31,705 bases of DNA from PWPS01 sp964573145 (GTDB taxonomy: Bacteria; Patescibacteriota; Minisyncoccia; Minisyncoccales; PWPS01). The notes beneath the pieces are model-generated. The model was not told the DNA's origin. It ran no database searches and was given only the letters and a program-made list of their open reading frames with translations. The DNA is taken from contig CAZNIM010000005.1 in NCBI GenBank assembly GCA_964573145.1, positions 1 to 31,705 on the forward strand. Reading direction: 5' to 3'. A program made the position numbers and the translations under genes. Of the stretch, positions 1 to 7,487 are shown in pieces; position 1 is the first letter of the stretch, and each line of letters starts with the position of its first letter.

Positions 1-2346
1 TTCCAAATTTTGTAGATTTTCTATATTCATCGGAATTTGACCGGTTAATCCGGGATCGTTCAAGGCGAGATCCCACCACCTTAAAGATCTCATATTCTCT
101 ATTTTGGAATCCATTGAGCCGTCAAGATTGTTTCTGTAAATACTGAAGTATTCGACGGAAGGAAGATTTTCTACGAATTCTTCCCTTATGCCGCCCGTAA
201 TATTATTGTCATCGGCGAAAAATCTCTCCAACTGTTGCCAACTATCGTTTTCCGGAAGAGGGCCGGTTATTTCATTATATTGCAAGTAAGCTCTGAGAAG
301 ATTGCCGGTTTCGGTCAGTTCGTCGGGAATCGGATCGGCTATTCGATTATTATTCAAGTAAAGCCTTTCCAAAGAAGAGAGTTGACCCATATTCGGAGGT
401 AAGTTTTCCAAAAGATTACTTTGAGCGTAAAAATAGATTAAATCGGATAAGCCGCCCCAACCGTCTTCGGGAAGTTTATCCAACAAATTGTTGTGTATTA
501 AAAATATTTCCAAATCATTCAAGTTTCCGATCTCTTCGGGAATCGGTCCTTCCATAATGCCTCTTTCCCCCGCTTGACCCGATTGACGAGAAAGATTCAA
601 ATATCTTAAATTAACCAAATCGGTCACTTGACCGTTGTCTTCGTCTCCCGGAAAGCTCTCCAAGAGGTTGGTTCCCAAATCGAGAAAGGTCAAAGCGAGA
701 TCGTCGACTCCCAAAAGATACTCCGTTTCGGCAGCTCCGGGAGTGTCGAGATTGCCGAAGCTATCCGGCAATTCGGTAAGTAGATTTTTATTCAAAGTCA
801 GTTCTTGAAGGCTGTCACCGAAATTGGATCCGAAATCTTCGGGAAGCTCTTCTATTAAATTTTCTTCCAGGTGAGCGAATCTGACTATCGGAACTCGTAA
901 GCCGGCGGGAATATTCTCAATTTCATTTCTTCCCAAATAAAGATGGCGTAATTTTTCGGCGGTCGCCGATATCTCTCCGTTTTCTTCATCGGGCATCTCC
1001 AATAGATTATTTTCCAAGCTTAAGAAGCGAAGTTCGTCGAGATCGAGAAGCTCTTCCGGAATCGGATCGGTTAATTTGTTGTCTTGCAATCTTAAAGTCT
1101 CAAGCCTGGTTAGCTCTCCCATTTCCGGGGGCAGAGCTCCGGAAAGTAGATTATTATAGGCTGAAAAAAGAGTAAAGCCGATTTGATTACTTTCATCTTC
1201 GAGTCGGCCGATAGTTGAAGGAAGAGCCAGATCAACATCGGGGTCGGTCGAACTAAAAGCTTGATTTTCGTCGTCATCGGAAAAGCTGAATCCTTTAAGT
1301 ACGTTTCCATCGAACCTCAATTCACCGAGAGCCGAAAAGCTAAAAAATTCTTCGGGCAGGTGAGAAAGGCAATTATACCTCATATCGATAGCCGGGCGAC
1401 GAGCCGGCCAGGTTTGCCTGTTGTGGTAAGAAGAAAGCTCAATCATGGCGGGTAAGTCTATTTCATTGGGAAGTTCGTATCCTTCACAGCCGATAAGATT
1501 GTTGTAAGCGTCCAGGTATTCGAGACCGATCATATTAATTTCATTTTCGTCATCCTTTAAGGGCTCGAATATCTCTCTCAGCTTATTATTTCTCAAGGAA
1601 AGAGTTTTTAAATTTTCAAAACCGAGAAGCTCTTCCGGAAGGGAGGTTAGTAAATTATTTTTAAGAGTTAAAATTTTCAAGGAAGAAAGAGTTCTCTCCG
1701 GATGATCGTCGTCGGGATCGAGGTCGGGAAATGACTCCAATTGATTATTGTGAAGATAGAGTCTTTCCAGGCTGTGAAGATCGCCGATCTCTTCGGGAAC
1801 GGCACCGGAAAAACGATTGTTATGAAGAGAAAGAACGTTAAGAGTGTCTATCGCTATCTGAGGAGGAATTTCTCCCGAAAATCTATTTTTCCCCAACTCA
1901 AGATAGGACAGCTCGGAAAAGTCTTCCAGGTAATCGGGAAGCTCCTCTCCTTCTCCCAGACGATTATTTTCCAAATTCAAGCGTCTGAACCTTTCCAGTT
2001 CAGTCAATTCTTGGGGAATATTTCCGACCAAATCTTGACCGGTCCAGGTTATTCTGCTTATTTGGTCCAGTCTGTTCGGTTTGAATATAATCTCTTTTTG
2101 GCCCGGTCTTCCGTAAAAGTGAGTTATCGTTCTGTATTCGTGATAAATTAAATCATTACCGTCTTCATCGGTTTCTCCAACTATCACCCAGTCGGCATAA
2201 CCGTCCGGATACCAGTCGAAATTAAAAAAGACGGCTTCTTCTCTTTCCGTGGTGATTGTTATCTCCAGGGGAGAATTGGCCGCAACCGATAAAGAAACCG
2301 TAAGAAAAACGGCTAACATTAATATTTTGATCTTCTTCGAAAACAT
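1..2346 (-). CDS. Secreted leucine-rich-repeat protein, C-terminus cut by window edge
   Basis: The minus-strand frame is open from an ATG at 2346 to base 1 (782 codons, no stop), so the C-terminus lies outside the window. Residues 1-23 form a signal peptide: basic start MFSKKIK, a hydrophobic core and a likely cut after VAA. About 65 residues follow, then leucine-rich repeats fill the rest, many of the plant-like form IPxEIGxLxxLxxLxLxxNxLxG (for example 'IPQELTELERFRRLNLENN'). Acidic inserts of 5-15 residues interrupt several repeats. LRR solenoids of this kind bind proteins or glycans; an extracellular adhesion or recognition role is inference. Its promoter overlaps the rsmA stop codon, and the -10 lies 9 bases before the ATG, so the mRNA is probably nearly leaderless. 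Frame and repeat identity are certain; function is unknown. Confidence 0.88.
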   Translation of the reverse strand, partial: MFSKKIKILMLAVFLTVSLSVAANSPLEITITTEREEAVFFNFDWYPDGYADWVIVGETDEDGNDLIYHEYRTITHFYGRPGQKEIIFKPNRLDQISRITWTGQDLVGNIPQELTELERFRRLNLENNRLGEGEELPDYLEDFSELSYLELGKNRFSGEIPPQIAIDTLNVLSLHNNRFSGAVPEEIGDLHSLERLYLHNNQLESFPDLDPDDDHPERTLSSLKILTLKNNLLTSLPEELLGFENLKTLSLRNNKLREIFEPLKDDENEINMIGLEYLDAYNNLIGCEGYELPNEIDLPAMIELSSYHNRQTWPARRPAIDMRYNCLSHLPEEFFSFSALGELRFDGNVLKGFSFSDDDENQAFSSTDPDVDLALPSTIGRLEDESNQIGFTLFSAYNNLLSGALPPEMGELTRLETLRLQDNKLTDPIPEELLDLDELRFLSLENNLLEMPDEENGEISATAEKLRHLYLGRNEIENIPAGLRVPIVRFAHLEENLIEELPEDFGSNFGDSLQELTLNKNLLTELPDSFGNLDTPGAAETEYLLGVDDLALTFLDLGTNLLESFPGDEDNGQVTDLVNLRYLNLSRQSGQAGERGIMEGPIPEEIGNLNDLEIFLIHNNLLDKLPEDGWGGLSDLIYFYAQSNLLENLPPNMGQLSSLERLYLNNNRIADPIPDELTETGNLLRAYLQYNEITGPLPENDSWQQLERFFADDNNITGGIREEFVENLPSVEYFSIYRNNLDGSMDSKIENMRSLRWWDLALNDPGLTGQIPMNIENLQNLE

Positions 2347-2355
2347 ACTTATTCA

Positions 2356-2384
2356 ATTCTATTTATTCTTTGAAGAGAAGTCAA
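2356..2384 (-). promoter_or_regulatory. Sigma70-like promoter of the LRR gene
   Basis: On the minus strand TTGACT (2384-2379), a 17-base spacer and TAGAAT (2361-2356) precede the ATG at 2346 by 9 bases. The -35 overlaps the rsmA stop codon. The predicted transcript starts within about 3 bases of the ATG, leaving no room for a ribosome-binding site. Confidence 0.6.
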
Positions 2385-3187
2385 ATTAAATCAAGCAAGC
2401 GGACCCAATCTTCCAAAAAGACTTTTTCCGGACGAATTTTCGGGTTCAGGCCGGCTTTTTTTAAAATTTCAACAATCTCTTTTTTGGAACGGCTATTAAA
2501 GCCGGAAAGATTATTTTTAAGCTGTTTCCGGGGATGCTTAAAGCCGGCTTCGACCAAGCTGAAGAAACGGTCTTCGTTTAAAGAGTAACGAGAGTGGGGA
2601 GTAATTTTAATTATTGAAGCGTCAACTCTCGGTGCCGGCCAAAAAGAAGAACGAGGAATATCGGAAACCACTTCCGAATCGGCTTTCGCTCCGATAATTA
2701 CGGATAAAAAATTGGATTTTTCTTTACTCGTAATTCTTGAGGCGACTTCTTTTTGGATTATAAAAAGCATCATCAAAGGGATCTTTTTTTCTTCTAAAAA
2801 CTTTCTGATAAACGCGGTCGAGCAATAGAAGGGAAGATTGGAAACTATTTTATAATCGGAATCGAAATGCTTGTCGGGAGAAAAAAGAAAGGCGTCAGAA
2901 TTAATAATTTCTACGTTTTCATATTTTTCCGTTTCTTTCTTTAATATTTGAGTTAATTTCCGGTCTTTTTCCACCGCTACGACTTTTTTTGCTTTTTTAG
3001 CTAACTCCAAAGTTAAAGCTCCCGGACCGGGACCTATTTCCAAAACCGAATCTTCGGGAGCAATTTCGGCAAAAGAGACCACTTTTTCAATAGCCTCCTC
3101 ATCAACCAGAAAATTTTGACCCATCTCTTTCAGGGGCTTTTCATCTTCAAAAAATGATTTCAGCTTGTCTATTGAAGTTATCTTCAT
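2381..3187 (-). CDS. rsmA: 16S rRNA (adenine-N6,N6)-dimethyltransferase RsmA/KsgA
   Basis: This 268-residue protein matches the KsgA/RsmA family in length and motifs. GQNFL (23-27) is the N-terminal signature, EIGPGPGALT (50-59) is the SAM-binding motif I, and NLPFY (117-121) is the catalytic motif IV, with F where E. coli has Y. A small helical C-terminal domain follows. The enzyme dimethylates two adjacent adenines in the 3'-terminal helix 45 loop of 16S rRNA late in 30S assembly. The ATG at 3187 is chosen because a consensus TATAAT lies 6 bases upstream, which suggests a leaderless mRNA. The gene ends 34 bases before the LRR gene on the same strand. No oddity is seen in the catalytic motifs. 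Confidence 0.95.
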   Translation of the reverse strand: MKITSIDKLKSFFEDEKPLKEMGQNFLVDEEAIEKVVSFAEIAPEDSVLEIGPGPGALTLELAKKAKKVVAVEKDRKLTQILKKETEKYENVEIINSDAFLFSPDKHFDSDYKIVSNLPFYCSTAFIRKFLEEKKIPLMMLFIIQKEVASRITSKEKSNFLSVIIGAKADSEVVSDIPRSSFWPAPRVDASIIKITPHSRYSLNEDRFFSLVEAGFKHPRKQLKNNLSGFNSRSKKEIVEILKKAGLNPKIRPEKVFLEDWVRLLDLI

Positions 3188-3193
3188 TGCTTA

Positions 3194-3199
3194 ATTATA
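3194..3199 (-). promoter_or_regulatory. -10 element of rsmA
   Basis: A consensus TATAAT on the minus strand (3199-3194) sits 6 bases before the rsmA ATG, so transcription should start at or next to the start codon. No good -35 hexamer is seen at 16-18 bases. Confidence 0.45.
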
Positions 3200-3230
3200 A
3201 GGGATAAATCTTTTTTTTGAAGTCAGAAGC

Positions 3231-3259
3231 TTGACTTTTAAATTTTGAGCTGTTAAAAT
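3231..3259 (+). promoter_or_regulatory. Promoter of the LysM/M23 peptidase gene
   Basis: TTGACT (3231-3236), a 17-base spacer and TAAAAT (3254-3259) form a near-consensus sigma70-like promoter. Transcription should start near 3266. The 3188-3333 stretch otherwise holds only a 12-codon mini-ORF starting at ATG 3299. Confidence 0.6.
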
Positions 3260-3399
3260 CCTGAAACGAGTGAAAGTAATATCTGCTTATTCGTACACAT
3301 GAAACCAAGCATTCCTCTTTCGGGAGGAAGAAAATAGTTCTCGAAGATGAAAAGAAGAGATCAGGAAGAAAAATAAGCCTATTTGCCGGAATAGGATTT

Positions 3400-4338
3400 T
3401 TGGTTTTATCATGCCTTTTTTTGAGTATCTTCTCTCCGGGAGTAGATAAAACGGTTGAAGGAGCGGTTTTGGCCGATAGCAACCTTTTCATAGAGCCGAA
3501 CTCGACAAACGGAACCGATCCCGGATTTACCTTTACCGGAGACACGATTTTAGCTCAGTCGTCACCGGTTATCTCTCAAACGAACCAGGTGTTGGCGACG
3601 AAAACCGACAACGGAAGGGACAGAATAATATCTTACAAGGTTGAGTCCGGCGATAGCCTGGAGTCGATTGCCGATAAATTCGAAATAAGCAGAGATACGA
3701 TAAGATGGGCGAACAGCCTTTCCGGAGATCGAGTAAGTAGCGGAGACGAGCTTTTAATATTGCCGACCACCGGAATTCTTTATTATGTTCAAAGAGGAGA
3801 AAGCTTAAGCGATATTGCGGCCAAGCACAAGGCCGATATGGGCGAGATAGTCGCCTTCAACGACAGCCTTGATAATATAAGTGATACGATCAGGCCCGGT
3901 GATTCACTGATTATTCCCAACGGTCAAAAACCGCCCGAACCGGTTCGCAGAGCTCCCCAAATAAATATATCGTCCGGATTCGCAGCGGTTACCAGAGGAA
4001 CCGTAACTCAGGGAAGTCATCCTGGGCACGCCAATGCGGTTGATATCGCCAACAACTGCGGAACTCCGATTTATGCGGGACAAGCGGGAACGGTAACCAG
4101 GTCCGGATGGGATTCGAGAGCCGGTAATTATATCTGGGTTGATCACGGTTCGGTAAAAGCGCTTTACGCTCATTTGCAAGGGATAAACGTCTCTTCTGGG
4201 CAAAGAGTCTCTTCCGGTCAGCAGATAGGAACGATGGGGAATACCGGCTACACTATCGGAGCAACCGGATGTCATCTTCATTTTGAAACTCGAGGAAGTA
4301 ACCCTTTCTCCCACCTGAGAAGAGGAGATACGATGTAA
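3400..4338 (+). CDS. LysM-LysM-M23 peptidoglycan endopeptidase (N-terminus uncertain)
   Basis: The protein is a secreted or membrane-anchored cell-wall hydrolase. In order it has a hydrophobic anchor, a linker, two LysM modules (starting SYKVESGDSLESIADKF and YYVQRGESLSDIAAKH) and a C-terminal M23/LytM domain. The domain shows the zinc ligands of the family in GHANAVDIA (H...D) and GCHLHFE (HxH). LysM binds glycan strands and M23 cuts peptide cross-links. The only conventional in-frame start is TTG at 3400, but the frame stays open upstream and encodes a basic stretch (KKRSGRK) before the hydrophobic segment. The real start is therefore probably upstream: either a non-standard ATA at 3334, six bases after GGAGG, or ATG 3347 with a one-base change in the A run at 3369-3373. 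A terminator follows. Confidence 0.85.
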   Translation: MVLSCLFLSIFSPGVDKTVEGAVLADSNLFIEPNSTNGTDPGFTFTGDTILAQSSPVISQTNQVLATKTDNGRDRIISYKVESGDSLESIADKFEISRDTIRWANSLSGDRVSSGDELLILPTTGILYYVQRGESLSDIAAKHKADMGEIVAFNDSLDNISDTIRPGDSLIIPNGQKPPEPVRRAPQINISSGFAAVTRGTVTQGSHPGHANAVDIANNCGTPIYAGQAGTVTRSGWDSRAGNYIWVDHGSVKALYAHLQGINVSSGQRVSSGQQIGTMGNTGYTIGATGCHLHFETRGSNPFSHLRRGDTM

Positions 4339-4364
4339 AAGATTGATAAAAAGAAGATGAAAAG

Positions 4365-4388
4365 AACCCCGCTGAGGGGTTTTTGTTT
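4365..4388 (+). terminator. Rho-independent terminator after the M23 gene
   Basis: The stem AACCCC / GGGGTT around loop GCTGA is followed by TTTGTTTT. It separates the peptidase gene from the 4418 gene. Confidence 0.8.
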
Positions 4389-4417
4389 TGGTTTTGTTTA
4401 TGATAATATTAAGCAAT

Positions 4418-4741
4418 ATGCAGGAAAAAGAACCAAAAATAGAATACGAACCCTCCTACGAAAAACCGGAGAAAAGCTCTGACTCGGAAAATAGAGAAAT
4501 TCCGGAAAGAGAGATACCTGAAAAAGGAATAGAAGAGATAAAAAAGAAGAGAGAAGAAGAGGAAGAAAAAGAGGAAGCTTATAAGGATGAACTGGATGAA
4601 CTGGTTGAAACTTTCAAGGAGAAAGGTTTTTCCGAAGCGAACAAAAAAGCGAAAAAGATGAGCAAGAAGAAAGGAGGAGCGGTAATTATAGACAGGTTTC
4701 ACGATAAAGTTTCTCAAATTATAGAAAAGGAAGATGTTTAA
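4418..4741 (+). CDS. Small charged protein of unknown function
   Basis: I do not recognise this protein. From ATG 4418 it has about 107 residues. The first half is Glu/Lys/Pro-rich and looks disordered. The middle (KKKREEEEEKEEAYKDEL) is strongly helical, and the end (ETFKEKGFSEANKKAKKM) looks like a short helical domain. There is no signal peptide or membrane segment. An alternative ATG at 4400 adds six residues; a TATGATAAT at 4399-4407 would act as a -10 and favours 4418. Its last 8 bases overlap the start of the TraG-like ATPase gene (ATGTTTAA), which suggests translational coupling and a shared function. A cytoplasmic partner of that ATPase is a guess from position only. Confidence 0.65.
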   Translation: MQEKEPKIEYEPSYEKPEKSSDSENREIPEREIPEKGIEEIKKKREEEEEKEEAYKDELDELVETFKEKGFSEANKKAKKMSKKKGGAVIIDRFHDKVSQIIEKEDV

Positions 4742-7121
4742 TGAAGCCACTCATTTTATAGTAGCAATAACTTTCGTTTTTTTGGCGATAGTCTATTTTT
4801 TAAGTTTAAAAAAGATTAGGGAGAGAGATTTGATGAAGGGGCTTAAGATGTCCCTTTTTTTAATAAGACTTCCTCGTTATGAAAAAAAAGAAGACTTATC
4901 AATTGAAGAAAAGAGATCTCTGATAGGAAAAATGGAGCAGTTTTACTCCAATTTTTTATACTTAAAAAAGGGAAAACTGTTTAAAAAAGCATCGGTAGTC
5001 GCTTTTGAAGTTTCTTCTCAGATAGGAGGGTCGGACATCTCTTTTTTTATTGCCGTTCCGGAAACTCTCAAAGGATCCTTGAATAAATACGTGCAAGGAA
5101 TATTTCCGGGAGCCGTTCTCCAGAAGATACCGGAAGATTATACGATATTCGAGCCGGAAGGAGTGGAAAAAGCATCTTATTTAAAACTGAAAAAACATTA
5201 TTCCTTACCGATTAAGAGTTATCAAAATTTGGAGAATGATCCGATAGAAAATATAACCAATTCCTTAACCAAGATAACCGAAGACGAGGGTTCGTCGATT
5301 CAAGTAATAATCAGACCGACAAAATTTAATTACAAAGGGCGTTTGAATAAAATAATCGGACTGATTAAGGATAAGGGGTACAGCTTCGGAGCAGCGGTAA
5401 CCGAAGCGGAGAGAGGTTTTTTAACCTCAATACTGGTTGATTTTTTTAAGATAGCAGCCGGAGGAAAAAGAGAAAAAAAAGAGATGAAAGAAGACCAGGA
5501 GATGGTTGAAATGATCAGGGAAAAGGCTAAAAAGCCGGCTTTTGAAGTTAATATAAGGCTAATGGCAGCCGCAAAAAAAGAAGAAAAAGCGGAAGAGGTG
5601 TTAAATAATTTAAAAAGTGGATTTTCTCAATTTTTTTCGGGACACAACGGGTTCAAATTTCAAGATGTAAAAGGAAGAAGATTGAGGAGATTGGTTTACG
5701 ACTATAGCTTCAGAAGATTCAATCCGGCGGAAATCAACGTTTTGAATTTGGAAGAGCTCTCCGGAATTTATCATTTTCCGTTTTCCTATATGGAGACTCC
5801 TTATATAAATTGGGTGAAGACAAAAGAGTCGCCACCACCCTCCACTCTCCCCAAAAAAGGGCCGGTATCGATCGGTAATGTCGTTTTCCGGGGAGAAGGA
5901 AAAGAGGTTTACATGGGATCGAGAGAAGACAGAAGGAGGCATATGTACATAATCGGACAGACGGGAACCGGAAAAACCTCTTTAATGAAGGAGATTATCA
6001 GGCAAGATATAGAAAAAGGAGAAGGGGTCGGAGTGATAGACCCTCACGGAGACCTGGTTGAAGACACTTTAGCCAATATTCCGGAAGAAAGATTTGAAGA
6101 TGTGATTCTTTTTGAACCCTTCGACACCAAAAGACCTTTCGGATTGAACATGCTCGAATGGGAGATTCCGGAACATCGAGATTTTGCCGTTTCGGAAATG
6201 ATATCGATATTTCAACAATTGTTCCCGCCCGAGATGATCGGGCCGATGTTCGAGCATTATATGAGAAATGCGATGCTGGCACTAATGGCCGATAAAAACA
6301 ACCCCGGAACATTGGTCGATATTCCGAGAATATTTACCGACGAAGACTTTATGAGAGAGAAGGTCAGCAAGGTTTCCGATCCGATGGTTAGAAATTTTTG
6401 GCAAAAGGAATGGCAAAAGACGGTCGGAGAAGACAAGTCGAAGATGCTCGGCTATGTCGTTTCCAAAGTGGGAAGATTCGTAGAGAACGAGATGATGAGA
6501 AATATAATCGGACAAAGAGAATCGAGCTTCGACTTTTCAAAAGTCATGGACGAAGGAAAGATACTCTTGGTCAACTTGACCAAAGGATTGACCGGAGAAG
6601 TAAACAGCTCTCTTTTGGGTCTGATTATAGTTTCCAAACTGGAGATGGCGGCGATGAAGAGAGCAACCGTTTCCAAGGAGAGAAGAAAGGATTTTTATCT
6701 TTATATAGATGAATTTCAAAACTTTACAACCGAAAGCATCGCCGGGATTCTTTCCGAAGCTCGAAAATACCGTCTTAATCTGGTCATAGCCAATCAATTC
6801 ATGTCACAGCTCAGGGAAGAGATTAGAGACGCCGTAGTGGGCAATGTGGGCACCATAGCGGCTTATCGGATGGGGGAAGAGGATGCAGAGTTTTGGGAGA
6901 AGAAGTTTTCCCCCGAATTTTCAAGATTCGATCTTTCCAATATAGATAATTTTTATTTTATTACCAAGATGATAATTGACGGAAACTTAACTTCTCCTTT
7001 TAAAGTGGCAGCCCCCCGACCCAAAAAAGGGGACGAGGGGCGAATAGAAAAAATAAGAAATCTTTCAAGGGAAAAATACGGCAGAGACAGAAAGGAGGTT
7101 GAAAAAGAGATTAGCGGTTAG
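4734..7121 (+). CDS. VirD4/TraG-like membrane-anchored ATPase (type IV secretion DNA-binding domain family)
   Basis: The 795-residue protein begins with a hydrophobic segment (about residues 5-23), then a ~380-residue region without a family I recognise. A RecA-like motor domain follows. Walker A is GQTGTGKT (408-415) and Walker B is YIDEFQNF, with D659 and E660. The phrases GVGVIDPHGDLVED and VNLTKGLTG are typical of the coupling ATPases of conjugation systems and of related HerA/DUF87 proteins. In known systems such hexamers pump DNA or protein through the membrane. No relaxase or VirB4 gene is in the window, so the substrate is unknown; competence, conjugation or pilus-linked transport are all possible. 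The gene overlaps its upstream neighbour by 8 bases and the convergent dksA-like gene by 4, with no terminator between them. Confidence 0.82.
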   Translation: MFNEATHFIVAITFVFLAIVYFLSLKKIRERDLMKGLKMSLFLIRLPRYEKKEDLSIEEKRSLIGKMEQFYSNFLYLKKGKLFKKASVVAFEVSSQIGGSDISFFIAVPETLKGSLNKYVQGIFPGAVLQKIPEDYTIFEPEGVEKASYLKLKKHYSLPIKSYQNLENDPIENITNSLTKITEDEGSSIQVIIRPTKFNYKGRLNKIIGLIKDKGYSFGAAVTEAERGFLTSILVDFFKIAAGGKREKKEMKEDQEMVEMIREKAKKPAFEVNIRLMAAAKKEEKAEEVLNNLKSGFSQFFSGHNGFKFQDVKGRRLRRLVYDYSFRRFNPAEINVLNLEELSGIYHFPFSYMETPYINWVKTKESPPPSTLPKKGPVSIGNVVFRGEGKEVYMGSREDRRRHMYIIGQTGTGKTSLMKEIIRQDIEKGEGVGVIDPHGDLVEDTLANIPEERFEDVILFEPFDTKRPFGLNMLEWEIPEHRDFAVSEMISIFQQLFPPEMIGPMFEHYMRNAMLALMADKNNPGTLVDIPRIFTDEDFMREKVSKVSDPMVRNFWQKEWQKTVGEDKSKMLGYVVSKVGRFVENEMMRNIIGQRESSFDFSKVMDEGKILLVNLTKGLTGEVNSSLLGLIIVSKLEMAAMKRATVSKERRKDFYLYIDEFQNFTTESIAGILSEARKYRLNLVIANQFMSQLREEIRDAVVGNVGTIAAYRMGEEDAEFWEKKFSPEFSRFDLSNIDNFYFITKMIIDGNLTSPFKVAAPRPKKGDEGRIEKIRNLSREKYGRDRKEVEKEISG

Positions 7122-7471
7122 TCACTACAACTCTTACAAAGATCGGCTTCGGGCACCAGCTCGAGCCGTTTTTTATTTATCTCCTTGTTGCATTTATCGC
7201 AAATTCCGTAACCGCCTTTTTCCATCTTTTTCAGAGCGGCATTGGTCTTTTTCAGCTTTAATTCAAGAGCATGCTCTATCGAGCGTAGAGATTCGAATTC
7301 TTCCACTTCGTCGGCCGCCTCTTCCAGATCGAGACTTCCTTCGTTGTGATGAGGGAACTTGGTATCCCAATCACCGGTCGGCTTTTCATCTTCGTCGGCG
7401 AATCTCTCGAGAAGAGAACGAAGCTCCTTTTTTTGCTCCTCGAGCTTCTTTTTTATATTTTTCATATTCAT
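7118..7471 (-). CDS. DksA/TraR-type C4 zinc-finger protein
   Basis: This 117-residue protein has an N-terminal helical hairpin rich in Lys/Glu and a C-terminal four-cysteine finger. The finger is CDKC, 17 residues, then CKSC, the DksA/TraR pattern. DksA-family proteins enter the secondary channel of RNA polymerase and modulate initiation, often with ppGpp. The typical DksA tip motif DxxDxA is not obvious; the acidic run ADEDEKPTGDWDTK lies in the hairpin. It may therefore be a divergent family member such as YteA or TraR-like. The ATG at 7471 gives MNMKN; ATG 7465 is an alternative. It starts 16 bases after the giant coiled-coil gene and is probably the last gene of that transcript. Confidence 0.8.
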   Translation of the reverse strand: MNMKNIKKKLEEQKKELRSLLERFADEDEKPTGDWDTKFPHHNEGSLDLEEAADEVEEFESLRSIEHALELKLKKTNAALKKMEKGGYGICDKCNKEINKKRLELVPEADLCKSCSD

Positions 7472-7487
7472 TTGTTTTCAGTTAAAT

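Noticed and set aside
3195..3545. 116-codon minus-strand frame over the M23 leader and start
   Set aside because: It covers the plus-strand promoter and signal-anchor region and encodes no recognisable protein.
4399..4407. TATGATAAT as a promoter for the 4418 gene
   Set aside because: No convincing -35 is found at 16-18 bases, since the region is the T-rich tail of the terminator; used only as weak support for the start choice.
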